The position numbers were made by a program, and so were the translations under genes. The notes beneath the pieces were generated by a model, which saw only the letters and a program-made list of their open reading frames with translations, was not told where the DNA came from and did not search any database. From the NCBI GenBank assembly GCA_001692895.1, contig KV748285.1, forward strand, positions 124,001 through 188,000: 64,000 nt of DNA. Direction: 5' to 3'. This document shows positions 14,935 to 26,836 of this stretch, in pieces; the first letter of the stretch is position 1, and every line of letters begins with the position of its first letter. Origin of the DNA: Cenococcum geophilum 1.58 (lineage: Eukaryota; Ascomycota; Dothideomycetes; Gloniales; Gloniaceae).

Positions 14935-15042
14935 CATGGGAGGTAGAATTGCGTTTAGCACCTGGGTATATTGGACGATATCGGAGCCCATGGGAGGTAG
15001 AATTGCGTTTAGCACCTGGGTATATTGGACGATATCGGAGCC
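14935..15042. repeat. perfect tandem duplication, 54 bp x 2
   Basis: Two adjacent identical 54-base units begin CATGGGAGGTAGAATTGCG and end GATATCGGAGCC (14935-14988 and 14989-15042). Identity is complete, so the duplication is recent. It lies downstream of the transposase-like gene. Confidence 0.95.
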
Positions 15043-15262
15043 GTAGAAAATAAAGTTGTTAGCGAAGCCTTGAATTCTTGCTAACTCTCGAACAATTAGG
15101 GAATTTCCACGGACTTTATTTCTGTTAGTAATCCCCTAAGTTCTCTCGCGTATCTTCAGAGGCAGACTTACTTGGATGTTGGTAATGCAATTTTTGATAA
15201 TCCAATGAGCTGTTGGCCGCCGAGTATTATAATTAAAACAGGCGTAAAACATGTTCTGAACC

Positions 15263-18200
15263 TTATCGCAGCCCAGCCTTCATTCTTTCTAGCTGTATTC
15301 TCTTTTCCATGTTCTCTAGCTCCTTTGCTTCTAGTTCCAGCTCCATCTTACGGATTTCAAGCCTTTGGCGCTGTTCCTCAAGATCCTGGTTGATGCTTAG
15401 GGCCTGTCGTTTTAGTGGACGAGATCTTCCACCACTATTACGCCTCGAACAGGTTAGTAATAAGTTCAAAATACTATACTATGATGTTAAAGTCTTACGA
15501 ATTATCAGATGCAACAGAAGAGAGCCTCGAAGGGGACACTGATCGAGATCTTGGTGTTCTTGAACCTCGAGGAGATCTAGAGCGTGTTCTTACTACACCT
15601 GATGATGATGCTTGAAATAAAATATCGTTATCATCGTCATCAGTGTCATTTCGCTGTAACTCGTCTTGGATTTCTTTACGTTTACGTTCTAAACATGTTA
15701 GGTAGTAAATACGAAGGAGTTTTTTATACGTACTCTCCCTAGTCATATGATCCGCATACCGGCTTAACATTGATATACCTCTTTGTGTATGGGATATTCC
15801 GTATTGATTTCCAGCAAAATACTGATCAACATCTCGTCGATCGATCTTTCGGGCGCTAAATAAAATATAAGCATGTTATAAACATGTTACAAAGGCGTCA
15901 ATACCCTAAAATTGCAGGAAGAAGATACTGCCGTACACTAAATGCGTAAGATTTATTTGCCGTTTGCTCTACCGCATTAGTATGATGTCGTAGGCTATCA
16001 AATAGCTTGTGGTTGACTAAAGAACAGTGCTTATTTAATCCTGAAGCAATAACAGGGTGCCTTTTGTGAATTGCCCAATTGGCAATTGGTTGCGATTCAT
16101 TGGCTGTGTTATTAACATCATTTAAACGCGTTAGAAATGGATTTAGAATAGCTTACCAATAAGTAAATCACAAAGTTCTTCGTACTCTGGCTGACTTTTA
16201 CATGTAAGAAGAGACTTCATTCGTTCTTGTACAAAAAAGGCTTCGTTGTGGTTGCCGGCAGCCCTCGAAATACTCTGTAGAAAGTGAATACCGCGGAAGA
16301 CAAGAGTCTTTTTAAGGTGCCACGTCCACTCGCGATTTTGGGGGTCAATATGCTGTAGATATCCTCCAAAGCCTTTACAAACACGTTAGCAATATGTTCT
16401 GATTGGCTCCTAGATATCTTACCAGCCATTTGCTTGCCATCCATATCAGATACAACGGCTTCAAAGCCTTCCTCTCCACCATGAATATGCTTCCAGCGAA
16501 TCCTCTTCCGAAGATGTTCAGAAAGTAAATGAAAGACTCGCTCAAAACACAACTCATAAGTACGTCTTGTTGAGGTATTGGTAATAACACGTGCAAGAGT
16601 AAAAACTATACAAATTGGTTAGTAACCTATTTATAACATACATATATTCTATAATAATACTTTTACCGTGCTCTTCAAGCCAAACTGTGAATACAATCTC
16701 ATTCATATTCATTTCAAGGATACGTTTAAAGGACATATCAACTTCAAACGTCCTTTGAGCTAAAAAGATCTTAGCCTGCTCTTGTAAGAAGCAGATTATC
16801 ATAATCCCATTTCGATCGCTGTAGATATGTTGAATATAGGCCTATGACATGTTAGCAATATCATTCAGACATGGTCAGAATACGTTTATATACTGTTTCG
16901 GGATTTCGATGCCTTTGATCAAACTCAAATTCGACTCTTGCTAGTCCTTTTCCCTCAGGATATAAAGTAAGCTTTTCTTTCTGAATCAATCGGCTGATAC
17001 GATCCATGGTAGCAAAGCTTGCATGAATCTGTGCTAAGGATGCCTTCTTATACTGCTTACAAAACTGTTCAAGAACAGGATTTCGAAGAAACCGCCCTAT
17101 AAATATGTTAGAAATATATGAGGAACGCGTTCCAAACCCGTTTGTATCATCTTACCCAGTGTTAGATCTGGGTTGCTTATCCGACGCACCAACTCGAGTA
17201 CCTCATTTAGTATCTGCATAGGTGGCTTATTTGGAGGAGGTGGCGCATGGCTATGTGTGCCATGCGAGGTAAAATGAATATAAGGTGTCTCTTCCAAGTC
17301 GTTTGGTACAAAAACGTGGAAAGTAACCTCACAGTCCATATGTACAAGTTTCCCTGGTCCCTGAGGGTGGTCGATTCCTAGAGGTCCGTTAAAAACATAA
17401 TGCGAATGCCATACAAACACGTTTTCTTACCACAGTCAATCCTCCTGCATAGATTTGATTCAATAACCCCGCATTGCTCAGTTGACTCGGGTTCTATAAC
17501 CCCTAGGTCAATAAGAGAGGTTAAATAGATAATATCGTACTTGTCATTTGCTGGCAACGGCTTTCGAAAGTGCCCTAAATATGTTTCATTTGTAGCCTGT
17601 GTACAAGTAAGAAAAGAGTGCTGAACATCTGCGATATCCTATATAAACCCGTTGTTAACCATATAAAAACACGTTCAAAATATATTTTAAATGGTTATTA
17701 ACTTACAGAGTATTTTTGTTGCTTAATAGCAAGCGCACAGTTCTCTCCTTGAGAGCTACAGGCATTACCATTCCGAAATCGCTTCTGAGCAGCTAGAAAT
17801 AGACTGTGATATATTAACTTAGATTAGAAATATATTCAGAGCCTGTTCTATACCTATTTGCATTACGTCTGCGGATATCTGGGTCGCTTTTATCAAGAGG
17901 TGCCCGCTCTTTCTGTATCAAATTCCATGTCTCTTCAGAGACCTTGTTGTGCTCTAAAGAACGCAACGTATTACGAAGGTATTGGCAATGCTTTATTCCT
18001 GAACAACGCATTTTGTGCTTTTTACCTCTTGCGTTAAGAAGAACTGATGTTACATTCTTTGGAGGATGAACTTGTCTTGTTCCGTATTGGATCTAAAAGC
18101 GTTAGTAATACAATACAAACATGATTAGAATATGTCTTGTAGTTTATTAACTTACTTGCATTGCTTGTTCCGCGTTTGTACCTCTTACATTAACACGGTA

Positions 18201-18576
18201 AGTATATCCTTCGTTCAGTGTCTGTGGATATTCTGGAAGACTTAAACAATCCTCAATTACAAGCGTTGTAAGAGGGTTTGTAGCTGCCTTTGTAAGGAAT
18301 GAAATATTGAGGTTTTCCGGCTAATATATTATTAACTAGATGAGAACGTGTTCAAATCATGTTACAATCTATTTACCTCAACTTGATCCTGAGGCAGTGT
18401 TCTGCTCTCTTCGAGAAAATTATCCTCTAAGCCAAGGATACTATCCTCTATATCAGTATCAAAGATATTCTCATCATCACTAGAAAAATCTAGGGGTTGA
18501 TAATCATTGGAGAGATCTAGTAATATTAGAACACGATCGAAACACGTTACGAGCATGTTGTTGCCTGCTTACCCAT
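15263..18576 (-). CDS. intron-rich transposase-like protein, probably MULE superfamily
   Basis: Fifteen minus-strand exons join in phase into about 847 residues with no stop: 18576-18573, 18516-18377, 18320-18156, 18092-17854, 17803-17707, 17638-17431, 17377-17156, 17096-16894, 16841-16667, 16605-16423, 16372-16157, 16103-15905, 15855-15734, 15688-15499, 15443-15263. The start ATG sits four bases before the first intron. An acidic N-terminus is followed by a putative zinc-binding region (two Cys, then THSHAPPPPNKPP), then a DDE-like core with TFEVDMSFKRI and AVVSDMDGKQMAGFGG. The C-terminus is Arg/Ser-rich and then coiled coil. Cys-HxH before a D..D core fits Mutator-like transposases; the final acidic residue is not certain. 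No terminal inverted repeats were found, so it may be a mobile element or a domesticated gene. Confidence 0.7.
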
Positions 18577-19481
18577 TGCTGTCACTTTTCTTGGTCACTG
18601 TAAGGTAGATGTAAGGTAGAACGAGCGTTACGGGGTCGGTTGACCACGTAGTCTTATATTTTGAGCTGAGATTACCCAGTGCAGGGGTTGTGCATTAGTG
18701 CTTATGGTGGGCGGACTTTTTAGCGTGGTTTGACCGACCTGCCGTCCTCCTGAAAAGAAATTTGGGCTTTCTTGGCGCTCTTGTGGATTAAAACGCCGAT
18801 ACGCTCGCCATTGGCGGATTGCCAAGCGAAGGTGTGGGATGTGCAAGATCTGCGCTGCGATAGAGGGCCTGGGGCACCACGCGGAGCGATGGTTCCGTTG
18901 CAGACTTCTCTCCAAGCTGACCTTCAATCTGGCCTCGTGTTGTCGCATGTTGCAGTATCCTTTGCGCCTCGCTTCTGCACTGTTGAAAGTTCGCCCGGGG
19001 TACGTGTGGGCAGTCTTCCTAGTGATCCTAGTGACGTGGAGGCTGGGTTCTCTCCGCACTTTGCAAACGAACACGACCCAATTACGACTGTTGGAGGGCT
19101 GACTGACTGTTAACGGCAAGCCGCTCACGACTCATTCCCCAACACTAGACATGCAGGCCGTCAGAGATTTGTGCCGTCCCAAGTGCCGTGTCAAAAGCAA
19201 ACTCTGGGGTTTGCCTGACCCAATCCGCGCACAACGGCCCTTGATTGCCCTCAACTATTCTCCCAACCGTATTGTCATCCAGGTCGTTGCCTCGACCGCC
19301 TCGCTGGCGTATACCAATCCCCCGGGTCGCTGAACGTCTTTGAAATTATTCTCTTGCTTCTTCAGTGTGTGAGGCCATGTTGGGCTGTACAGTGACTCCC
19401 TCGATACCTCGAAGAACCGCCTGTTCGCGCTCAAACTCCCTTTGATATCATGGTCCGCTGTGGACCTAGGCGACAAGTACC
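18577..19481. other. intergenic between transposase-like gene and rhodopsin-MFS gene
   Basis: A short direct repeat GTAAGGTAGATGTAAGGTAGA lies at 18600-18620, near the likely upstream edge of the transposase-like gene. The rest (18700-19481) is GC-richer and should be the promoter and leader of the transporter gene. Open frames here have no recognisable domain. Confidence 0.4.
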
Positions 19482-22102
19482 ATGGCGAGTGAAAGCTACG
19501 GATACTCGTCGAGGAGCCCTATAGTGTTAGCTGTCACCGCAGCTATGCTCGTGTGCTCGACCGTCTTTGTGGTATTAAGATTGATTTCGAGGATTGGCAT
19601 AGTTCGTAGACTCGGCTGGGACGACCATTTCATGATACTGGCTTGGGTGAGTAGTAACACTAGAACACGGTTGTATAGTCTGAATGGAAGGCTTATCCGA
19701 GAACGTCGTGTAGTGCCTCGCGTTCGGAACCTCATTTGCAATATGCTATGGCACCTCTGTTGGGCTTGGTCGACATGAGGTCGATGTCCCTGCACAATGG
19801 GATGCGGCGTTGAGGAAATCAGAATATGCTTTCTCGGTCCTATATGTTAGTACCCGTCCGTAGATACATATTAGCAGGCATTGAGACTCCTTAGAATCCT
19901 GCCTTGATGGCTACCAAAACGTCAATCCTGATATTCTACCTAACGTTGTCGAAGACCCAAAAGATCTTCCGTTGGGCGGCCATCGTGACGCTGGCTGTCG
20001 TCAATATTGGAGGTCTAGCATTGACCTTCCTCATTATCTTTCAATGTCGCCCGGTTACTGCGGCCTTCAAAAATCCAGTTCCAGACTCGGCAACTTGCAC
20101 GAATATCGTGATTTTATATCTCTCTTCAGCGCCGCTAAATATTATCACTGATCTTGCCATCCTTTTTCTTCCTATGCCAATTCTGACGAGCATGCGGTTG
20201 CCGAAGAAGCAGAAGACTATCCTTATCATCACTTTTGGATTTGGTGTCTTCGTCGCCGTCGTCGATGTCGTTAGAATCGCGTACCTCCAGCAAGCCGCAA
20301 AAAATCACCTCCAAGATATCCAGAATCACAGTTTGCCATCGGGGGGCAACTCCAGGAACTTGGAGGCTGATGATTTCTCCTGGTATGCATCGCTCTCTTT
20401 TATGTGGTCAGCAATCGAGATCAACGTCGGCATAATGTGCGCTTGTGTGCCAGCGTTGAAACCCCTAGTATCGCGTTTTCTGCCTCATATACTACGCGAT
20501 ACTAGTCAAACGGAGAAATCTGTGACGAACAGTGGAAGTATGCTGAATCGTGATATGGGAGATCATCAGCCACTTCCATCTGTTCCAGACTCCCCACTGA
20601 AGAAGCCACCCCCGGTTGCTTCTGCAAATCCGGAGACAACTCTAGGTATGATGGATTTCTTGACTACTCCTGACATGAATGAAATGCCTCGGGCTTGCCA
20701 AAGGGCGGATACGTATACCACAGCGACAACAAACGCAACTATGCGTACTAGGCGTCCCACTGCTACATTCTTCGACTTTGTTAACATTAAGAAGAAGAAA
20801 AGCATGGTCCATATGTCCAACAGGGAGTCAGTCTTTCCAGTCTTAATGGTCACGATACTCTTCTTCATCTGGGGTTTCGCTTATGGGCTATTGGACACTT
20901 TGAACGCACAATTCCAGGCCGTTGCAAATATGTCAGCGGGACAATCTGTGGGCCTCCACAGTGCTTATTTCGGAGGCTACTTTGTTGCCCCACTTACGTT
21001 TGGTCGACTGGTCTTTAAGCAATGGGGTTTCAAGGCTTGCTATACCGTTGGACTGGTGATCTATGCTTGCGGCACCCTCGTTTTCTGGCCGTCTGCCGTT
21101 CTCACCTCCTTCCTAGCTTTTCTGATCTCGAATTTTATTGTCGGTCTTGGACTATCGACTTTGGAAATATCTGCCAACCCCTTTATTGCACTCTGTGGGC
21201 CTCCTGAATACTCCGAGGTGCGTCTAAACCTCTCCCAAGGCATTCAGGCGATCGGCAGTATTGTTTCGCCTCTGCTCGCGAAGAAAGTGCTCTTCAAAGT
21301 TCAAGCCAGTTCACTTATAGATGTTCAATGGACCTACCTCGGCATCTCCTTTTTTACTTTCATTCTCGCTATTGTATACTACTACGTTCCTCTCCCTGAA
21401 GCTACCGACGACGAGCTAGAAGAAGCGTCTAATCGCATCCCTGCACCTTCCACAACATCGGTCTTAAATGTCAAAGTAATTTGGATAACTCTCTGTCTTG
21501 GCGTCTTCTCTGAATTCTGCTACGCCGGTGGTCAAGAAACAGTATCTACTACTTTCCCTGAGTACCTCGCCATGGTACGTCCAGGGCTAAACTACGTCGG
21601 CCACCAAGCAATCGGCCACACCGCCTTCGCTGTGTCACGCTTTATAGCTGCAATCGCAGGTTTACTTATCAAACCCCGTTACATCCTCCTCTTCTGCTAT
21701 GCTGGCGCCATCGCGTTTGCAGTTGCGGCAATGAACGGCCATGGCGCTGCTCCTGCTTCAGTCGTTATTATGGTATACTTCTTCGAAGGACCCATTTTTT
21801 CTCTGAATTTTGCGCAGGTTCTCCGCGGAATGGGCCGAAATACAAAAGATGCTAGTATATTGCTAACCGCAGCAATAAGTGGTGGTGCGGTATTCCCGCC
21901 CATTGCGTACGGTGTGCTGAAGGCGAAAAATGTACAATATGCGTACTGCGTTGTTGTAGCCGTTTTCGCATTTGGGGCGCTGCTGCCGCTTTGGTTGAAT
22001 GGGTCTCCTGCTGTAAAGGCGATAGTGGATCCGAGAAAGGCGGAGACAGGTGTCGGGGATGGACTGCCGGAGCAGACGGCTGCTGTAGAGGAGAGGAGAT
22101 AG
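19482..22102 (+). CDS. fungal rhodopsin-like 7TM domain fused to FucP-type MFS sugar transporter
   Basis: Exons 19482-19646, 19714-19845 and 19895-22102 encode about 834 residues. Residues 1 to about 296 are a fungal rhodopsin/PTH11-related 7-helix domain (LGWDDHFMILAW; NPALMATKTSILIFYL; FQCRP; FLPMPILTSMRLP; SAIEINVGIMCACVPALKP). A polar linker (about 298-410) contains DFLTTPDMNEMP. From about 412 a 12-helix major facilitator domain of the fucose/glucose-galactose permease family follows (FFIWGFAYGLLDTLNAQFQ; LGLSTLEISANPF; GPPEYSEVRLNLSQG). The whole linker and transporter are in one uninterrupted exon, so the fusion is not an exon-joining guess. A membrane sensor-transporter is inferred; the substrate is unknown. 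Confidence 0.9.
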
Positions 22103-22962
22103 ATTTTCGGGTCTGGGACATGGAGTTAAGAGGAAAGGGCATAAAGATAACGAAGAACTCCCGACGGTCGAGTATAGAGAAAGGAAGTCGTGGCCGCCCC
22201 GGTGAGCCATAAAGTTCTTGCTTTTATATATTTTCTGAAGATGTCTTCTTTTTGGTTTATTCTTTTTTGGCATCTCAAGAGATGAGGATGGCATTCGGCG
22301 CTTAAAAGGAAGGTCGAGGGATAGTGGTTTTGCGGATCGGCGATCTGGTGAGCATTTTGGACTTCCGGGTTTTGTATTTCAACATGTTGATATTTCATGA
22401 TTTCACTTACGGCCTTTTCTTGTCTTTTCCGCATGTAAAATATTGTCGATATACTCTGTATGTAAGAGGAGATGTCTATAGCGAGCTTCTGATACTAGCA
22501 CTGTAGTATATAAACACGACCTGCGTCTTATATAATTCGTGAAACCGCTTTCACTTGGGTTGATAATATCCTGAGGTGATGGAGCTCGTTCAACAAAAAA
22601 TCTCAATCAATCGCTTATTGAACATGCTATTCGGCCCAGGGTTTTGAGTCAGCTTTCCAGCAATTTATTCTATCTGCTGTGATAATTCTCCGATGGATGG
22701 GTAGGGTGTATAGGTTTCTAGAGCCATCAACTAAATATAAGGGCATGCTGAGAAACGGAAACCCAAAATATAAGTCTTACACCATTTGATATAGATACTC
22801 ATATTATTGAAGGTTGCAGTGTGAAAAGACACGATTTTGTAATCAGATCATTTCTTGGCGCAAACTGACCTTGTTCTGCGGCGAACTTTCGGAGGTCCTC
22901 CAACATCACTCCACAGCTCCATTCTTACCTCTAGCTGTACGCACATAGCCGCAACTGTGACA
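22103..22962. other. intergenic, no gene recognised
   Basis: Contains the 3' flank of the transporter gene and the upstream region of the glutaredoxin gene. No repeat, RNA gene or convincing reading frame seen. Confidence 0.5.
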
Positions 22963-23630
22963 ATGTTCTCGCGAACAACATTCTCATCCGTACGACTATC
23001 CTTCTCCTCCAGCAAACCTCAATTCTCAAGCTAATACACTGTAGGCCATCCGTGCGAGTGCCCGCCCTCTCACCGCATTTCAACCTCTCGCACTCTCCCG
23101 GTTCTCGCCGCTGCAAATCCGGCTATTGTCGCAGGAAACAAGAGTGGCGATTGATAAGGCGGTGGCGTCGGCGCCCGTTGTGCTGTTCATGAAGGGAACA
23201 CCCGAAACACCGCAATGTGGGTTTTCGAGAGCGAGCATACAGGTTCTGGGTATGCAGGGGGTCGATCCAAGCAAGTTTACGGCCTTCAATGTGTTAGAGG
23301 ACGAGGAGTTGAGGCAAGGTGGGTTGATATTTTTCCTTAGTTTGCCAGTTTAGCTGGGTGGAACGGACGGGATCATGGGTGGTGGCAAGAGTCTGTGCCG
23401 GATTACAGTTGTGGATTGAGGTGGTAATTGGGATTAATGGAGCGTGGCTGATGAGTTCCCATACAGGCATCAAAGAGTATTCAGAATGGCCAACAATACC
23501 GCAGCTCTACGTGGATAAGGAGTTTGTGGGTGGTTGTGATATCCTGATGAGCATGCACCAAGACGGGTCATTGGCGAAGATGCTAGAGGAAAAGAATGTA
23601 CTTGCGGCACCAGCAGAAGAATCAAAATAG
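22963..23630 (+). CDS. grx5: mitochondrial monothiol glutaredoxin (Grx5-type)
   Basis: Three exons (22963-22989, 23045-23318, 23467-23630) give about 154 residues. The first exon encodes only nine residues and begins an Arg/Ser-rich presequence for mitochondrial import. The core has [17 protein letters not shown] with the monothiol CGFS active site, then [20 protein letters not shown], the TVP-like cis-Pro region (here TIP) and the glutathione-binding GGCD. Grx5 proteins bind and pass on [2Fe-2S] clusters made by the mitochondrial ISC machinery. Length matches the family. The second intron (148 nt) is long for this window. Confidence 0.94.
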
Positions 23631-25094
23631 ATATGATGGACTACTCATGTTTAAGTGTCTGAGATAAGCTGTCTTAGGAATGATAAAAAGTGTGGGGCAA
23701 CGGGATATGAAATGTAAAGAATACCGGGAACGACCTCAGCATATGACTGTAAGATCATTTCTGTATATAATTTTTATTAGACGAAGTTGGGCTTCAATTC
23801 GATATCTACTTATATCGTCTGGCCGTCGAAAACGGATTCTGCACCTGTACGTGGTGACGGCTACGAACCTAGGTCTTCGAAGTTCAGACCCAGAGCCAAC
23901 GCAGAGACGTTGTACAGCGCGTGCAAGTAGGACCTGGTGGTTGTGTGCGTCGTGGGGCGTAGTAAAAAGTTTTCACATGGGATGGTAAGATCTCAAAAAC
24001 CACTACTAACGGTACCCCTTCACAATATAGCCACTAGTTCTCCTACCAAGCACCTGTGTAATCCAACGTGGATAAATAGCTTTTAAAAGCATCCCCTAGC
24101 CCCCAATGGAAAGCATTAACGACCTTACATCGACGGACGAACAAGCGTACGAGCGAACGAACGAACGAGCAAATATACGGCCCCTCCTAACCCCCAGGGC
24201 AGTCGCCCGCGGAGCATGCGGTTACTTACCATTTTCAACTACTAAATACTACCTAGCAGCTTGGATTGCGACCCACGGTTTTCCCTATCTCCTTTTAACG
24301 GAGTAGTAACCCTTAGAGAGGGCCTAGCTGGGGCCTAGGCATAAAAGATACCTAAATACACACAATATCCCGCTCGCTTATCAGTATTACGGTAGTTAGA
24401 ATAGATAAATCCCCCTTACGCCTTTGATGGCTCTAGGGGGGGGGAGGTAAGGCGTATATGGCAGTGGTCTATATAAGAGATAGTATATAGGGGATGGGCA
24501 AGATATGGGACATAAAGAGACAATAAGACACAGCAATTGATTAGCAAGGCCTAGCTGGGACGTAGTAAACCCTAGCTTTGATAAGCTAGAGAAGGAAGCA
24601 GTAGTTCCTAAGGAGTTCAAAACATCTAAGGAGGAGGACGTGCAGTAGGCCCGCAGGGCCGCTGCTACGTGCAAACATGGCAAATTGGGGTTTTTTATCC
24701 TACTAAGGCTGCTCATAGGGTTTTTCCTCCCCTAACTGCAGGGTTTTCTTCATGTAAATTACAAGTTTTCCCCCCTGTAACGGAGTAGTCTGCGTGGGCC
24801 AAGATAGGATCCGTATCAGACGTTAATTAAAGAACTACTACTTATATCGTCTTGAAGGAACAAATTAGACTGTGGTGGCCTTACCTACTATTTTCTACTT
24901 TAATCAAGTCTATAACTGCTCGCACATGTCGGGGTCTTTTAAACTAAATATGATATAGACATTCCTTCTATTTGTACCTTTTAGACGTATTTTTACCCGT
25001 TTGTAGTTTGTTGAAACTGAGGTGTTGCGTGATCCTGTCCTCTACCTCTTCTCTATTCTCTGCTCAACTTCTCCGCTCATCCTCAATAACCGGA
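23631..25094. other. gene-poor spacer of unclear origin
   Basis: No gene supported. AACGGAGTAGT occurs at about 24298 and again near 24779 in the same orientation. GGGCCTAGCTGGGGCCTAGG and AGGCCTAGCTGGGACG suggest related short repeats. It may be decayed repeat DNA, but no family or ends can be assigned. A G9 run lies near 24437. Confidence 0.35.
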
Positions 25095-26221
25095 ATGGCG
25101 AATCGGCGTGCTGCACTAGAGCCAGGACTGCGCCCTCCACATCCTAATGAACCCGTCATGGGGAAGAAGCCAAAAGCCATCATTTCAACTTCAGCAATGT
25201 TCAAACGTCCCCATCCCCCGACAAGAAAAGCTCCCAGCACAGGACACGCCCTCAAATCCGCCACCAACGTAGCTAAAGCCCCAAACAGAAGCCGTGGCAT
25301 TGGCAAAGCATCGCACAAACCCCAGGTCTCATCGATCCTCAAGAAACCAGGAGAAGTCCGACTGAGCGAGCAGCACCCCCTCACCGTAGCATTCAAGGGT
25401 ATGGCTCTCCCACTCCCCTCTCATCCCAACCCCCCCAGTCCCCTCATTCCCCCCACTTCGACCCCCTCTTCGCCCGCAAGCCCACCTAACTGACTCCAGA
25501 AACTACAACCACCTACCGCAGCACCCTCCACAGCAACGCCACCACCTCGCTGCACGCCGCGTGCTCATCCCTCCTCGCCAACCTTCACGCCACCGCCTCC
25601 GTCGAACTCCCCTCAGGCGAGCGCACCCTCTTCCAAGCCGCGTGCGCGGCAGCGGAGGACGATCTCGCGTCTGCGCTCGGCGACGTCGAGCTCGAGGTGT
25701 GGAACACGGACGCTGAGGGCCACCGCTTCCTGTCGCGCACGACGGTGGCGGCGCGGATGGAGGCGTTTGCGCGCATGGTGCGGGAAGAGGAGCAGGAGAT
25801 CGAGAGGCTGCGGGGGGAGTACGAGAGCGTGGTTGGGGAGCTGTATTGGGTTGCGGCTGCAGCGATGGGGGAGGAGAGGGCGCGGGAGGTGCTTGGGATT
25901 GGGAATGAGGGGGGCGAGGACGATGGGGACGAAGAGGGGATGGTGGATAGTGACGGGGATACGGATGGGCTGTTTGTTGAGGTCGTTTGGGAGAAGGGAG
26001 GGAGGCGCGAGGGGAGGAGCGCAATGGCGCCCTCGCCGTCTCAATACGGTCCGCTGGATCCGATGCCTTCTATTCCTCCGAAGCAGATCGCAGCGCTGAA
26101 GCAACAGGTTCAAGATGTTGGTATGAAGGCGATGGAGGATCTTTGTGAAGAGGAAAGTGAGAGGGCGAAGCAGTGGAAGGAGAAGCAGAAGAAGATTGTG
26201 GAGCTTTTGCAGGTGGATTGA
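25095..26221 (+). CDS. hypothetical protein with central coiled coil
   Basis: Two exons (25095-25398 and 25500-26221) encode about 341 residues; the intron is C-rich with a CTAAC branch site. The N-terminal 90 residues are basic, Pro-rich and probably disordered. The middle is helical (HAACSSLLANLHATASVEL; MEAFARMVREEEQEIERLRG), followed by an acidic stretch (GGEDDGDEEGMVDSDGDTDG). A second Lys/Glu-rich helix ends the protein (EESERAKQWKEKQKKIVELL). I do not recognise a domain. The helix-acid-helix layout would fit a subunit of a nuclear complex, but that is a guess. The second exon is markedly GC-rich. Confidence 0.7.
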
Positions 26222-26836
26222 GCTGCCTGTTGGTCTTGAGAGGGTAGTAGTGGGAACAACGGCTAGAGGTGATTGCTCTGTTGTCTTGTTGTTTCGGTTT
26301 ATTCCGTGCATTTTCTATCAGATCAGTTAGTTGTAAGTTCGATGTTACAAGTCTCTGATTATCGGGGTACTATATGAGGAAGGATCTGGAAGAGTCACAG
26401 ACTCCCTTTGTTCTTTTTTTGATTTGTTTCCGTGGCAATCACTTATTGATTGCTACACCATATAGGCCTATATTCGTCGTAGTTAGAACTTCAACCATTC
26501 CGTTCATCACTACATTCAGCGAACTTTATTCTGTTTAGCTTTCAATGTTAGAATACCAGTATTAGCCCAATGTTGTCAGCGATTGGATGGCAAAATACGA
26601 AATGCAGACGATAAGGAATTCTTGTTGAAAGTGGTCTAGGTATGTTACAAGAAAGCAAACCATTAAGAGGCCGGAAACAGCTTGCTCTGACTGTAACAGA
26701 CTTCAACCAATCTCCTACACCATAGCTACAGTAAGTTTTCAAATGCTCTCTAGCCTCTAGTCGGTTCTAGGATGCCTCAGGCTCCAAAGCAAGAACTATC
26801 TCAAAAATACATCAGCGCACTAACCCTTCAAGCCAC
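26222..26836. other. intergenic between convergent genes
   Basis: 3' flanks of the hypothetical gene (plus) and the peroxidase gene (minus). No feature seen. Confidence 0.5.

Noticed and set aside
18628-19333. Several overlapping frames upstream of the rhodopsin-MFS gene on both strands
   Set aside because: They overlap each other in a GC-richer stretch and have no recognisable domain; the region is better read as promoter and leader.
24106-24716. Two frames and short repeated words (AACGGAGTAGT, GGCCTAGCTGGG) suggesting a repeat element
   Set aside because: The words are short, no matching ends or target duplication could be found, and no domain is encoded.
25503-26311. Long minus-strand frames rich in Pro, Arg and Leu
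   Set aside because: They are antisense shadows of the GC-rich second exon of the hypothetical coiled-coil gene.
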